From NCBI GenBank assembly GCA_015832175.1, contig WJXW01000003.1:4154001-4218000 (forward strand): DNA of 64,000 nucleotides. The letters are read 5' to 3'. Under the pieces are notes generated by a model. The model had not been told where the DNA came from and did no database searches. It saw only the letters and a program-made list of their open reading frames with translations. The translations under genes were made by a program, and so were the position numbers. This document shows, in pieces, positions 43,030 through 55,830 of the stretch. Position 1 is the stretch's first letter, and the number at the start of each line of letters is the position of its first letter. The stretch is from Paraphaeosphaeria minitans. Lineage: Eukaryota; Ascomycota; Dothideomycetes; Pleosporales; Didymosphaeriaceae.

Positions 43030-46000
43030 GAATTCTTTAATTTTTTATTAATAGTTTCCTAGGTAGTTCTTTAGTTTCTAAGTGTTTTTGCTGTATAGGT
43101 AACTTTTCTACTTAATAAGGTACGCGTTATTATACTAATTATATTCTAGAATTCTTTTAACCTTAAATTCGTTTTCTTCCTTAGTCTAGTAGTAGAAGGT
43201 GGTTTTAACTAGTGTATTAGGGTCTACTAGTTCTAATAGTGATACGTGGAATGCTAGGTGTATCTTTACATCTAGCGGTAGTTCCAACTTATAGTTTACT
43301 AGTAATATTTACTCAGAAATATAAAATAGTCTAATCTTAATATAATCTAGTTTCTTGTGTTTTTTCTTCTAAGTTTAAAGGTTCTTTGTAAGCAGATATA
43401 CTTTATCCCCCTTCTTTACTTAAGGTGCTATTTTTTATTTTTAGTTTTAGTATAAAATTAATTACTGCTAAGCTTTCTTAAGATTCTCTTAGAGTTATTA
43501 GTGTATTTTCTTTATGTTTTCTACTATATCTATAGCTTCTTTTGCTTTAATTATCGTAGAAAATTGTTAGTTAAAGAGATGTAGGTGTCTTTTATAGTTT
43601 ATATAAAATAGTGTATGTCCTAATACTACTAATACTTTATTATTATAGGCTAACTGTGCTATAGGTAGTAATAAAACCTAGTTATTCTTTTAACTATTAC
43701 AGTAGATGCGTAGGTACGTTTCTATGGTTTAGTTTATACGTTTTATCTGTCTATCTATTTATAGATACTAAGCTATTAATAGCTTTTATTTTGTTCTAAG
43801 TAATACTATAAGCGTTGTCTAATAATTTAACATAAAGAGCTTGTCTCTGTCGCTAATAATTATTTTTAGGATTCTATAGTGTCTAATTAGTTAGTCTAGG
43901 ATAAGAAAAGCGAGTTCCTTTGCTGTTATTCTTTTAAAACATAGAATAAGCTTAATATACTTAGTTAGTTAGTAAACTATTACTAGTATACTATTATATT
44001 TAATTCCTATTGTTAGATCCTTAGAGTTTAGAATTCCTATAACAAAATCTATAGCGATGTCTTCCTATAGTGCTGTTAGTATTCTAATTACTTACATCTC
44101 TCTATATTTAAGATATATACTATGTTTATTTCTCTAGTATTCTGCACATTTATAGATGTAAGTTATTACAGCTTCTTTAATTCCTTTAAAGGTGTAATTC
44201 CTCTAAATAAGTTCTATTATTTTTGTGATGCCTAGGTGTCTGTACATAGGGTTATTATAGTATTGTTAGATAATCTTAGTCTGTAGATGTTCTAGAACTT
44301 CTTAGTTAATTACTAAAAGTTAATTTAGTTCTACTATTAGCTCTAGAGATCCATCTTTAGCTTTGCGAAGGATTACAGAGAAGGTTTTTACCTTTTCTCT
44401 TACTAGATTACTTTGTTAGCTAAGAGCGTCTACTCTGCCATTTTCTTTTCTAGCTATATAGATAATTTTAAACTTATACTACCTAGTGGTTTATAACTAT
44501 CTCTGTTATTATAGTGTAAGTTCTTTTGTTATTATAAACCTTAGAAGGTTCTTATAATTTATATAGATTTCTAGCGTTAAGTAACTAAGTGCGTAAATCC
44601 TCTAGTGCTTTAAGGCTTTAACAATAGCGTAGAGTTCTTTATTATATACGTTATATTATGTTTCAGCGTTATTAAATTTACATAAGTAATAGGTAATTAG
44701 GTGCCATTTACTATTACGTTCTTATTTAGCGTAGGCGCCTAGCGTAAAATCACTAGCATCTATTTTAAAGCGTAGTAGTTCATCGCTTCTAAAATAAACA
44801 AGGATAGGTTCTATAATATATGCTATCTTAAGGAGTTAGAATAACATTCCACACTTATTTATCTATTTAAAGGGTACGTCCTTCTTTATAAAATTTATTA
44901 AAGGTATTATAACTTTTGCGTAATCTTAGATAAATTATTAGTTAAATCTACAGAATCCTAAGAATTCTTAGATATTCTTAGCTATCTTTAGTATTAGCCA
45001 GTTCCTAATATATTTAACTTTACTTAGTGCTATCTTAATTCCTTCTATAGTAATAATGTGTCCTAGGAATTTAAGTTATTTAACGTTAAAGTTACATTTC
45101 TTAAGTTTAATACAAAGGCATGCTTTATCTAGTGCTTCTAGGACTATCTATACGTGCTTAGTGTGGTCCAATTTGTTTTTAGAAAAGATAAGGATATCGT
45201 CCAGATACGCGATAATAAATATGTCTAAATATTCACAGAGTACATTATTAACAAGTGCTATAAAAGCTACTAGTGTATTTATAAGTCTAAATAGCATAAC
45301 CTTATACTTAAATAGTCTATAGCGTAATTAAAACGCTATTTTCTATTCTTCACCTTTCTTAATTCGTATAAGGTGGTAACTGTCTCTTAGATCTATTATT
45401 ATAAATATCTTGGCTTAAGATAGTTAATCTCGTAACTCTATAATATTTAGTAGTGGATATTAGTTCTTTATTATTATGTTGTTAAGTTATTAGTAGTTAA
45501 TATATAGTCTATCTAATCTATCCTTTTTCTTAACAAACATAAAAGGGCTTACTACTAGTAACTTTAATAGTTATATATATCCTTTCTTAAGGTTTATCTT
45601 AATAAAATCACGTTCTTTAAGGAGTTCTTCTTCTATCTTACTATATAGTAGTCTAAAGGGTGGCGTCTTCCCTTCTTCTAGGTCTATTATAAGATCCTAG
45701 GGTTAGTGTTTAGGTAGGTTTACTTTTCCTTTCTTTTCTATAAATATGTGTGTCTATTTCCTGTACTCTCTTAGTAAGGTAAGGGGTGTACTATTGTCCT
45801 CTTTCTTGCGCTTCTTAACCTAGTAGTTTCTACCAGTGTCTACTAAGGTGTACTTCTATTTTTTAACTATCTGTTACAGTATTATATTATTAATAACTCC
45901 TTTATCTACTATTATTTTTAGTTAATGCGTAGGCTTTACTTATAATATATAATTATAGTGTTTAAATAATATTTTCTTTATACCCTAGTTAATCTGTAGG

Positions 46001-46400
46001 TTGTGTATTATTAACTAAGGTAATCTTAAGACTAACTTATACTTAGATCCTAGTAAGACATCTAAGGTAAGTTCCTTTCTATGTTCTTAGACTATTATTA
46101 TGGTAGTAACCTCCTAGTATATTTAAGGTGTCTTGGGCATTAGGGATCTATTTGCAACATAGATAATATAGAGTACTTTTTTCTCTAATATTATAAGTCC
46201 TACTTGTCTTGTTATTTAATAAGATATAAAGTTTCTTTCTACTCCTAAGTTTACAAGAGCTTAAGCCTATATTCTTTTAAACTGTACTAGTAGCTTAACT
46301 AATACTATACTTACTATAGTATTTAATTTAATAAAGGCATTTTTTTATCTAAGTTTAGGCCTAAAAAAGACATCTATTTGTGTAGGTTGTAGTTAAGTTC
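43030..46400 (-). pseudogene. pol of element C1
   Basis: Minus-strand homologue of the element A pol frame, with protease, RT (YLDD intact at 45196-45207), RNase H, integrase and chromodomain (about 43110-43230). Interrupted by RIP-type stops. The distance from the zinc knuckle to the RT box is 2,129 nt, identical to element A. Confidence 0.85.
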
Positions 46401-47910
46401 TAGTGCCTAGTATACGTTTCTAAGCATCTGCTTCTATTATTATTCTTAAGTATATAGCTTATATAGATTATCTTCTTCTTCTTCCTACAAGAATGTTCTT
46501 CTGTTTTTCCTCTTGTAGTCTTTACTATTCCTATATACTAGTTAAATTAGTAGTTCTGTTATTACTTCTTATATAGGGCAGTTTATAAAGCTATCTAAAT
46601 CTTTAGCCATGTAGTAGTATTTGCAGTCTTAGTTTAGATATATATACTAGTACAGTTACATACAGTCTCTATTAATAAGTATATTATAGCATTTATTACT
46701 TTTTAGCGTAAGGTAAGGAAAGTATTTTACTTATTATTTATCCTAGAGGTGTTTATTATAAGCTATAATAGGGTAGTCTATCCACATCTATCTATAGCGT
46801 AGTTTCCTTCTAGGTTATTTCTTATTCTTCTCTTTCTCTACCTTATGTTATGTGTATGTTAGTTCTTTGCAATGCATCTATATATAGAATTAGTATATAG
46901 GAATTTAGTAGTCTAGGTAGTACTTTAGTACATAGTCTAATTCCTTATTTTTATAGGGTTGCATCCCTTTTGGTGCCTAGTAGGGTTCTATGTAGTCCTA
47001 AATATTTAGTTTATACTTAGGTGACATAAAGTTGTCTTCTTTCTGCCTACTTTATAGGTAAGGAGTAGGAGATCTTAGTATCTCTTTTACGTCTTCTACG
47101 TTATAGTATATATTAGAGTTGTCTTCTAGATCTTTGTATAATTATAAGTTAGGTAAATCTAATTACTTACTTTACTCTAGTGTAACGCGTTAGTAACTAA
47201 ATAGCGTTGTAATAACTTCCTATTCCTTATTAGGTTCTTAGTCCTTAATAGTTAGTATATTTAACTTAGTTTAATAGACTTTGTTCTTTAATCTATAGTT
47301 CCTAGCTATATAGCCTAGTTTGCCACATATAAAGCATTTACAGGTCTTAGTTATTAGTTATTAACTTCTATTAGAGACGCGTTTATTAGGCTACTTAGGG
47401 CCTATTCTTCCTTCTTTTCCTTTACTTAAGTAGTTAAACTAGACGTCTTCTATTAGTTTATATCTCTAGTAGTTCCTTAGCTGTTACTTTTAGACAATTC
47501 TAATAGGGTTCTTATAAACTACTTTTACTAGTTATCTAAAGCTTATTACCCTAGGGTTTTAGTAGAGCTCTTATTGCAATAAAAACTATTCTCTATTAAT
47601 CCTAATAGTTTCTTTGTATAGTTCTTTAAGGTTAGCAATTTGTGCACCACTACGTAAGAGTTCCTTATGTAGTTTCTATTTAAGTCCTTATTTATACATA
47701 TCCTAAAGAGATTTATTGTCCTAGTTAAGCTGTATTAAGAGGTTTATCTAAGTTAAAGAAGTAGAGGTCTAACTAGAGAATCTAGACGTTAGTTTAAAAT
47801 TGTTTACTAAAGTAGAGATTAGGTTTGTACGCCTTACTACTATTCTTTATAGGAGTAATCTTAGCGGCACCTAAAGCTGTAGAAGAGGTAGAAGTTCGTA
47901 AAGTACTTAT
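46350..47910 (-). pseudogene. gag of element C1, internally deleted
   Basis: Homologous to the element A gag, with the zinc knuckle at about 47295-47336 (last Cys changed to Tyr, and His to Tyr). Compared with A, a net 293 bp is missing near 47730, which also shifts the frame. The start codon position reads ATA at 47908-47910. Confidence 0.8.
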
Positions 47911-47927
47911 ATTAAGGGTGTTTAAGA

Positions 47928-48338
47928 TATTAAATCTAAGAGGGTAGCTAGTCCTAAAGGGTTAAAGTTAGTTCTTAGGCAGAAGTACTTATAGAAGGTA
48001 GAAGGTCTTATTAATATAATAGTATCTTGCAAAGTGTAACAAATTAACAATTTAGTCTACTAGAATCTAAATAATAAATTAATAAATAGATTAAATATAG
48101 GTATAGAGAGCCTATCCTTACGTTCCTATATACTAAGGCTGCTCCGCTGCTTAGTGCCACTAAGTAACTAAGTACTTCACGTAATCTGCTTTACTGCTTA
48201 GTGCCGCTAAGTAACTAAGCACATTACATAACCTAATCTAAGTTACTTGGCGTCTCTTTGTTACATTTATAATCCTGTTGTCGCTTTATCACACCTTCAT
48301 AAGCGCCCAAGTCCCACGTTGTTATCTGGTACGTAACA
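47928..48338 (-). repeat. 5' LTR of element C1 (411 bp)
   Basis: Pairs with 42048-42458 in length and sequence. Start TATTAAATCT, end GTAACA. Confidence 0.9.
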
Positions 48339-48383
48339 AAGAGGTAGGAGTTCGTAAAGTACTTATGTTAAGGGTGTTTAAGA

Positions 48384-48794
48384 TGTTAAATCTAAGAGGG
48401 TAGCTAGTCCTAAAGGGTTAAGGTTGGTTCTTAGGCAGGAGTACTTACAGAAGGTGGAAGGTCTTATTAATATAATAGTATCTTATAAAGTGTAATAAGT
48501 TAACAATTTGGTCTACTAGAATCTAAACAATAGATTAATAAATAGATTAAACACAAGTATAGAGAGCCTATTCTTACGTTCCTATATACTAAGGCTACTC
48601 TACTACTTAGTGCCACTAAGTAACTAAGCACTTTACGTAACCTGCTTTACTGCTTAGTGCTGCTAAGTAACTAAGCACATTACGTGACCTAATCTAAGTT
48701 ACTTAGCGTCTCTTTGTTACGTTTATAACCCTATTGTCGCTTCATTACACCTTTATAAGCGCCTAAGTCCCACGTTGTTTTCTAGTACGTAATA
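48384..48794 (-). repeat. Extra type-C LTR, 45 bp from the C1 LTR
   Basis: A third 411-bp LTR in the same orientation. The 45 bp between the two LTRs (48339-48383) equals the 5' end of the element's internal region. On the right it joins directly to the middle of the antisense frame of element C2, so the C2 polypurine tract and about 255 bp are missing. Unequal recombination or deletion is the likely cause. Confidence 0.85.
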
Positions 48795-51522
48795 GTTAGA
48801 GGCGCAAATATTGGAGGCGTGTAAAAAATAAGATACTATATTTAAGGCGCTGTATATAGCGTACATAAAAGAGGAGTAGTTATTGAAATAATTAGCGTAG
48901 AATAAAAAGCGTGCTAGAGAAGTAATTATAGTAGAAAGTGCTGCGCTAATAGAGTTAGAGGAGGATCTAGCTTAGCCTACTTAGCCTATAAGTCCTGCGG
49001 AGCTTAGCACGTCTATTTAGTTAGCAATAAATAATTTTCCTCTAGAGTTCTAGGATAACTCTGTGACTCTGCCTTCCTAGGTAAGAATAATATTATATTG
49101 TGTTAGGCGTCTACAAAATTCCTTAATTTTTTATTAATAGTTCTCTAGGTAGGCTACTAGTTCCTAAGTGTTTTCGCTGTGTAGGTAACTTTTCTATTTA
49201 ATAAGGTATGTTTTGTCTTACTAATTATATTCTAGAACTCTTTTAACTTTAAATTTATTCTCTTCTTTTATTCTGTGGTAGAAGGCGGTTCTAACTAGTG
49301 TATTAGGGTCTGCTAGTTCTAGTAGTAATACATAGAATACTAGGTGTATCTTTGCATCTAGCGGTAGTTCCAACTTATAGTTTACTAGTAATATTTACTT
49401 AGAAATATAAAATAGTCCAACTTTAATATAATCTAGTTTCTTATGTTTTTTTTTCTAAGTTTAAAGGTTCTTTATAAGCAGATATACTTTATCCCTCTTT
49501 TTTAGCTAAAGTGCTATTTTTTGTTTTTAGTTTTAGTATAAAATTAATTACTGCTAAGCTTTCTTAAGATTTTCTTAGAGTTATTAGTGTATTTTCTTTA
49601 TATTTTCTACTATATCTATTGCTTCTTTTGCTTTAATTATTGTAGAAAATTGTTAATTAAAGAGATGTAGGTGTTTTCTATAGTTTACATAGAATAGTGT
49701 ATGTCCTAATACTGCTAATACTTTGTTATTATAGGCCAACAGTGCTATAGGTAGTAATAAAACCTAGTTATTCTTCTAACTATTGCAGTAGATGCGTAGG
49801 TACGTTTCTATAGTTTAGTTCGTACGTTCTGTCTATCTATCTATTTGTAGATAGTAAGCTGTTAATAGCTTTTATTTTGTTCTAAGTAGGGCTATAAGTG
49901 TTATCTAATAATTTAACGTGAAGAGCTTATCTCTATCACTAATAATTATTTTTAGGATTCTGTAGTATCTAATTAGTTAGTCTAGGATAAGAAAAGTGAG
50001 TTCTTTTACTGTTATTCTTTTAAGGTATAGAATAAGCTTAACATACTTAGTTAGTTAGTAGACTACTACTAGTATACTATTATATTTAATTCCTGTTATT
50101 AGATTCTTAGAGTTTAGAATTCCTATAACATAATCTATAGTAATATCTTCCTATAGTGCTGTTAGTATTCTAATTGCTTACATCTCTCTATATTTAAGAT
50201 ATATACTGTGTTTATTTCTCTAGCATTCTGTATATTTATAGATATAAGTTATTACAGCTTTCTTAATTCCTTTAAAGGTGTAATTCCTTTAGATAAGTTC
50301 TATTATCTTTGTAATACCTAGGTGTCTGTACATAGGGTTATTATAGTATTGTTAGATAATCTTAGTCTGTAAATGTCCTAGAACTTTTTAGTTAATTACT
50401 AAAAGTTAATTTAGTTCTGCTGTTAGTTCTAGAGATCTATCTTTAGCTTTGTAAACGATTGTAAAGAAAGTTTTTACCTTTTCTCCTACTAGATTACTTT
50501 ATTAGCTAAAAGCGTCTGCTCTGCCATTTTCTTTTTTAGCTATATAGATGATTTTAAACTTGTACTACCTAGTAGTCTATAACTATCTTTATTATTATAG
50601 CGTAAGTTCTTTTATTGTTGTGAACCTTAGAAGGTTCTTATAATCTATAAAGATTTCTAGTGTTAAGTAGCTAAGTGCGTAAATCCTCTAGTGCTTTAAG
50701 GCTTTAACAATAGTGTAGAGTTTTTTATTATATACGTTGTATTGTGTTTTAGCGTCACTAAATTTACATAAGTAATAGGTAATTAGGTGCTATTTACTAT
50801 TATATTCTTATTTAGCGTAGGCGCCTAGCGTAAGATCACTAGCGTTTGTTTTAAAGCGTAGTGGTTTATTACTTCTAAAATAAATAAGGATAGGTTCTAT
50901 AATACATACTGTCTTAAGGAGTTAAAATAACATTCTACACTTATTTGTCTATTTAAAGGGTATATTCTTCTTTATAAGATTTATTAAGGGTATTATAACT
51001 TTTGTGTAATCTTAGATGAATTGTTAGTTAAATCTATAGAATCTTAAAAATTCTTAGATATTTTTAGCTATCTTTAGTATTAGCTAGTTCTTAATACATT
51101 TAACTTTATTTAGTGCTATTTTAATTCCTTCTATAGTAATAATGTGTCCTAGGAATTTAAGTTATTTAACGTTAAACTTATACTTCTTAAGTTTAATACA
51201 AAGGTATACTTTGTCTAGTATTTCTAGTACTGTCTGTATATACTTAGTGTGGTCTAATTTGTTTTTAGAAAAAATAAGGATATTATCTATATACGCGATA
51301 ACAATCATGTCTACATATTTATAGAGTACGTTGTTAATAAGTGCTATAAAAGCTACTAGTGCGTTTATAAGTCTAAAAGGCATAACCTTATATTTAAATA
51401 GTCTATAGCGTGATTAAAATGCTGTTTTCTATTCTTTACCTTTCTTAATTTATATAAGATAGTAACTATCTCTTAGATCTATTTTTATAAATATCTTAGC
51501 TTAAGATAGTAAATCTCGTAAC
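48795..51522 (-). mobile_element. Gypsy element C2, partial
   Basis: Minus-strand internal fragment of the type-C subfamily: the second half of the antisense frame on + (about 48796-49082), chromodomain, integrase, RNase H and RT to just past the catalytic box (YIDN at 51282-51293). It is cut at 51522 by insertion of element B. The remaining protease and gag part is absent to the right of B. Confidence 0.85.
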
Positions 51523-51937
51523 TGTTAAATCCAAGAGGGTAGCTAGTCCTAAAGGGTTAAGGTTGGTTCTCGGGCAGGAGTACTTACAGAAGGTAGAAGG
51601 TCTTATTAATACAATAGTATCTTGCGAAGTGTAACAAGTTAATAATTTAGTCTACTAGAATCTAAACAATAGATTAATAACAGATTAAACATAAGTATGG
51701 AGAGTCCATCCTCGCGTTCCTATATACTAAGCAAAGTCCACTCTGTAGGGAGCGCTCTGTAGAGAGCGGTTATGTGTGTTATACTCTAGTACAGAGCAAT
51801 TAAGCGCTCTATAGAGAGTAGTTACGTAACTCCTTTATTTAAGGCGTAGCTAGCCTTAAATCCTACTTTATCCTTACTACGCGCCCACTAGGTACAAAAC
51901 CAGCTTCCCACTATTATGTAGATTTTAGATCCTAATA
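51523..51937 (-). repeat. 3' LTR of element B (415 bp, U3 type B)
   Basis: Begins TGTTAAATCC and ends CTAATA. U3 contains two GAGCGCTCTRTAGAGAG blocks about 60 bp apart, as in element X. Its R-U5 part is shared with LTR types A and C. Confidence 0.88.
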
Positions 51938-52020
51938 TTATCCCCTCTCTTTTACAGATTTGTCCTAAATTACATATTTAGATCTTAGCTATTATTACGT
52001 AAGCTGTTCTACTAACCCTA

Positions 52021-52533
52021 CTTACTATAAGTACGTCTGTTAGTATTATACCTAGTAACTCTACTATTTAAAAACATTGATTATATCGTAAGATCTAAGA
52101 AGCCATTATTATCGTAAAGAACCCTTGCATTAACTATAGTTTTAAAGGTTCTATTTACTACGTTATACTAGGTTTAGGTTTAAAGTGTTCTAAATATATT
52201 TACTTAGGTTATTCTTGTGTGAATATAAGCTAGTCGTCGCTAGATAAGACTCGTAAGGAGTACAAGAAAAAGGTTAAAAAGGATAAAAAGGCGTTATCTC
52301 TCCTAATAGTGCGATTGTTATAAAATAAGAAAATACTAGCTTAGGCTAAAGAGTGTACTCGTAAGAAGATATTATACCTGGCTACAAAAATAACTATAGA
52401 TAGTAAGGACATAAATATAGATACTATTAATTGTCCTACTACTATAGCAACTGTTAGTTACTCTACAGTAATATAGTTAACGCTTAATATAGTAGATACT
52501 ATAGCGTTAGTACTGCAATTCTCCTAGGTATGT
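52021..52533 (+). pseudogene. Antisense frame of element B, Cys-rich plus charged segment
   Basis: Plus-strand frame opposite to gag-pol. It includes NPCINYSFKGSIYYV, LKCSKYIYLGYSCVN, then a basic helix-prone part (EYKKKVKKDKKALSLL, KKILYLATKI) and a hydrophobic C-terminal region. Interruptions are TAA/TAG only. The element A target site in X falls within this same frame, after the codons for VSY. Product function is unknown. Confidence 0.6.
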
Positions 52534-52549
52534 TTATATTTCTAATAGA

Positions 52550-55500
52550 ATTCCTTAATCTTTTACTAACAGTTTCCTAGATTATTTTTTAGTTTCTAGG
52601 TGTTTTCGCTATATAGGTAACCTTTCCACTTAACAAGGTACGTGTTATTATGCTAATTATATTCTAGAATTCTTTTAACCTCAAATTTATTTTCTTCCTT
52701 AGTCTAGTAGTAGAAGGTGGTTTCGACTAGTGTATTAGGGTCTACTAGTTCTAGTAGTAATACGTGGAATACTAGGTGTATCTTTGCATCTAGCGGTAGT
52801 TCTAACTTAAAGTTTACTAGTAATATTTGCTTAGAAATGTAAAATAGTTTAATCTTAATATAATCTAGTTTCTTGTGTTTTTTCTTCTAAGTTTAAAGGT
52901 TCTTTATAAGCAGATATACTTTATCCCCCTTCTTTAGCTAAGGTGCCATTTTTCGTTTTTAATTTTAGTATAAAATTAATTACTACTAAGCTTTCTTAAG
53001 ATTTTCTTAGAGTTATTAGTATATTTTCTTTATATTTCCTACTATATCTATAGCTTCTTTTGCTTTAATTGTCGTAGGAAATTGTTAGTTAAAGAGATGT
53101 AGGTGTCTTCTGTAGTTTATATAGAATAGTGTATGTCCTAATGCTACTAATACTTTTTTATTATAGGCTAACTATACTATAGGTAGTAATAAAATCTAGT
53201 TATTCTTCTAACTATTACAGTAGATGCGTAGGTACGTTTCTATAGTTTAGTTTGTACGTTCTGTCTATCTATCTATTTGTAGATAGTAAGCTGTTAATAG
53301 TTTTTATTTTGTTCTAAGTAGTGCTATAAGCGTTATCTAATAATTTAATGTAAAGAGCTTATCTCTATTACTAATAATTATTTTTAGGATTCTGTAGTGT
53401 CTAATTAGTTAGTCTAAGATAAGAAAAGCAACTTCCTTTACTATTATTCTTTTAAGGTATAGAATGAGCTCAATTTACTTAGTTAGTTGGCAGACTATTA
53501 CTAGTATACTATTGTATTTGTTAGATCCTTAGAGTTTAGAATTCCTATAACAAAATCTATAGCAATATCTTCCTATAGTGCTGTTAGTATTCTAATTACT
53601 TACATCTCTCTATATTTAAGATATATACTATGTTTATTTCTCTAGCATTCTGCACATTTATAAATGTAAGTTATTATAGCTTCCTTAATTCCTTTAAAGG
53701 TATAATTCCTTTAGATAAGTTCTATTATTTTCGTAATGCCTAGGTGTCTGTATATAGGGTTATCGTGGTATTGTTAGATAATCTTAGTCTATAGATATTC
53801 TAAAACTTCTTAGTTAATTACTAAAAGTTAATTTAGTTCTACTATTAGTTCTAGAGATCTATCTTTAGCTTTACAAAGAATTGCAGAGAAGGTTTTTACC
53901 TTTTCTTCTACTAAATTACTTTATTAGCTAAGAGCGTCTACTCTGCTATTTTCTTTCCCAGCTATATAGATGATTTTAAACTTATACTACCCTATAGTTT
54001 ATAACTATCTTTATTATTATAGCGTAAGTTCTTTTGTTATCCTGAACCTTAGGAGGTTCTTATAATCTATATAGATTTCTAGCGTTAAGTAACTAAGCGC
54101 GTAAATCCTCTAATACTTTAAGGCTTTAATAAAAGCGTAGTGTTCTTTATTATGTACGTTATATCGTGTTTTAGCGTCATTAAATTTACATAAGTAATAG
54201 GCAATTAGGTGCTATTTACTATTATATTCTTATTTAGCGTAGGCGCCTAGCGTAAGATCGCTAGCGTTTATTTTAAAGCGTAGTGGTTCATTACTTCTAA
54301 AATAAACAAGAACAGGTTCTATAATACATACTATCTTAAGGAGTTAGAATAACATTCTACACTTATCTATCTATTTAAAGGGTACGTCCTTTTTTGTAAG
54401 ATTTATTAAAGGTATTGTAACCTTTACGTAATCTTAAATAAATTGTTAATTAAATCTACAGAATCCTAAGAATTCTTGGATATTCTTGGCTATCTTTAGT
54501 ATTAGCTAGTTTTTAATACATTTAACTTTACTTAGTGCTATCTTAATTCCTTTTATAGTAATAATATATTCCAGGAATTTAAGTTATTTAACGTTAAACT
54601 TACATTTCTTAAGTTTAATACAAAGGCATACTTTATCTAGTGCTTCTAGTACTATCTATACATGCTTAGTGTGGTCTAATTCGTTTTTAGAAAAGACGAG
54701 GATATCGTCTATATACGCAATAACAAATATGTCTAGATATTTATAGAGTATGTTATTAACAAGTGCCATAAAAGCTTTCTTAATTCGTATAAGGTAGTAA
54801 CCGTCTCTCAGATCCATTATTATAAATATCTAAGCTTAAGATAGTTAATCTCGTAACTCTATAATGTTTAGTAGTAGATATTAGTTCTTTATTGTTATGT
54901 TATTAAGTTGTTAGTAGTTAACGTTTAGTCTATCTAATCCATCCTTTTTCTTAATAAACATAAAAGGGCTTATTGCTGGTAACTTTAATAGTTATATATA
55001 TCCTTTTTTAAGGTTTATCTTAATAAAATTACGTTCTTTAAGAAGTTCTTCTCCTATCTTACTATATAGTAGTCTAAAGGGTGGCGTCTTCCCTTCTTCT
55101 AGGTCTATTATAAGATCCTAGGATTAATATTCTAGTAGGTTTACTTTTCCTTCCTTCCCTATAAATATATGTGTCTATTTCCTATACTCTTTTAGTAAGG
55201 TAAAAGGTGTACTATTATCCTCCTTCTCGCGCTTTTTAATCTAGTAGTTCCTGCTAGCGTCTGCTAAGGTGTGCTTCTGTTTTTTAACTATCTATTATAG
55301 TATTACGTTATTAATAACTTCCTCATCTACTATTATTTTTAGTTAATGCGTAGGCTTTACTTATAATACATAATTACAGCGTTTAAATAATATTATCCTT
55401 ATACCCTAGTTAATCTGTGGGTTATGTATTATTAACTAAGGTAATTCTAAGACTAACTTATGCTTAGATCCTAATAAAATATCTAAGGTAAGTTCCTTTC

Positions 55501-55830
55501 TATGTCCTTAGACTATTATTATAGTAGTAACCTTTTAGTATAGCTAAGGTGTCTTAGGCATTAGGGATCTATTCGCAATATAGATAATATAAAGTACTTT
55601 TTTCTTTAATATTATAAGTCCTGCTTATCTTACTATCTAATAAGACATAAAGTTCCTTTTTACTTTTAAGTCTATAAGAGCTTAAGCCTATATTCCTTTA
55701 AGCTATACTAGTAGCTTAACTAATACTATGCTTACTATAGTATTTAATTTAATAAAGGCGTTTTCTTATCTAAGTTTAGGCCTAAAAAAGACATCTGTTT
55801 ATGTAGGTTATAGTTAAGTTATAGTGCCTA
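52550..55830 (-). pseudogene. pol of element B
   Basis: Minus-strand protease, RT (YIDD at 54704-54715), RNase H, integrase and chromodomain (about 52640-52760). An 87-bp deletion (29 codons) precedes the RT box. Otherwise the frame is preserved apart from RIP-type stops. Confidence 0.85.

Larger units (their letters stand above)
42048..48338 (-). mobile_element. Gypsy element C1, full length, chromodomain class
   Basis: A 6,291-bp minus-strand element with 411-bp LTRs of U3 type C. Internal order on the minus strand matches element A: gag, protease, RT with an intact YLDD box at 45196-45207, RNase H, integrase, chromodomain. A net 293-bp deletion removes part of gag (junction near 47730). 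No target duplication is evident (TATAC versus AAGAG), which suggests rearrangement with the neighbouring LTR. Confidence 0.88.
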
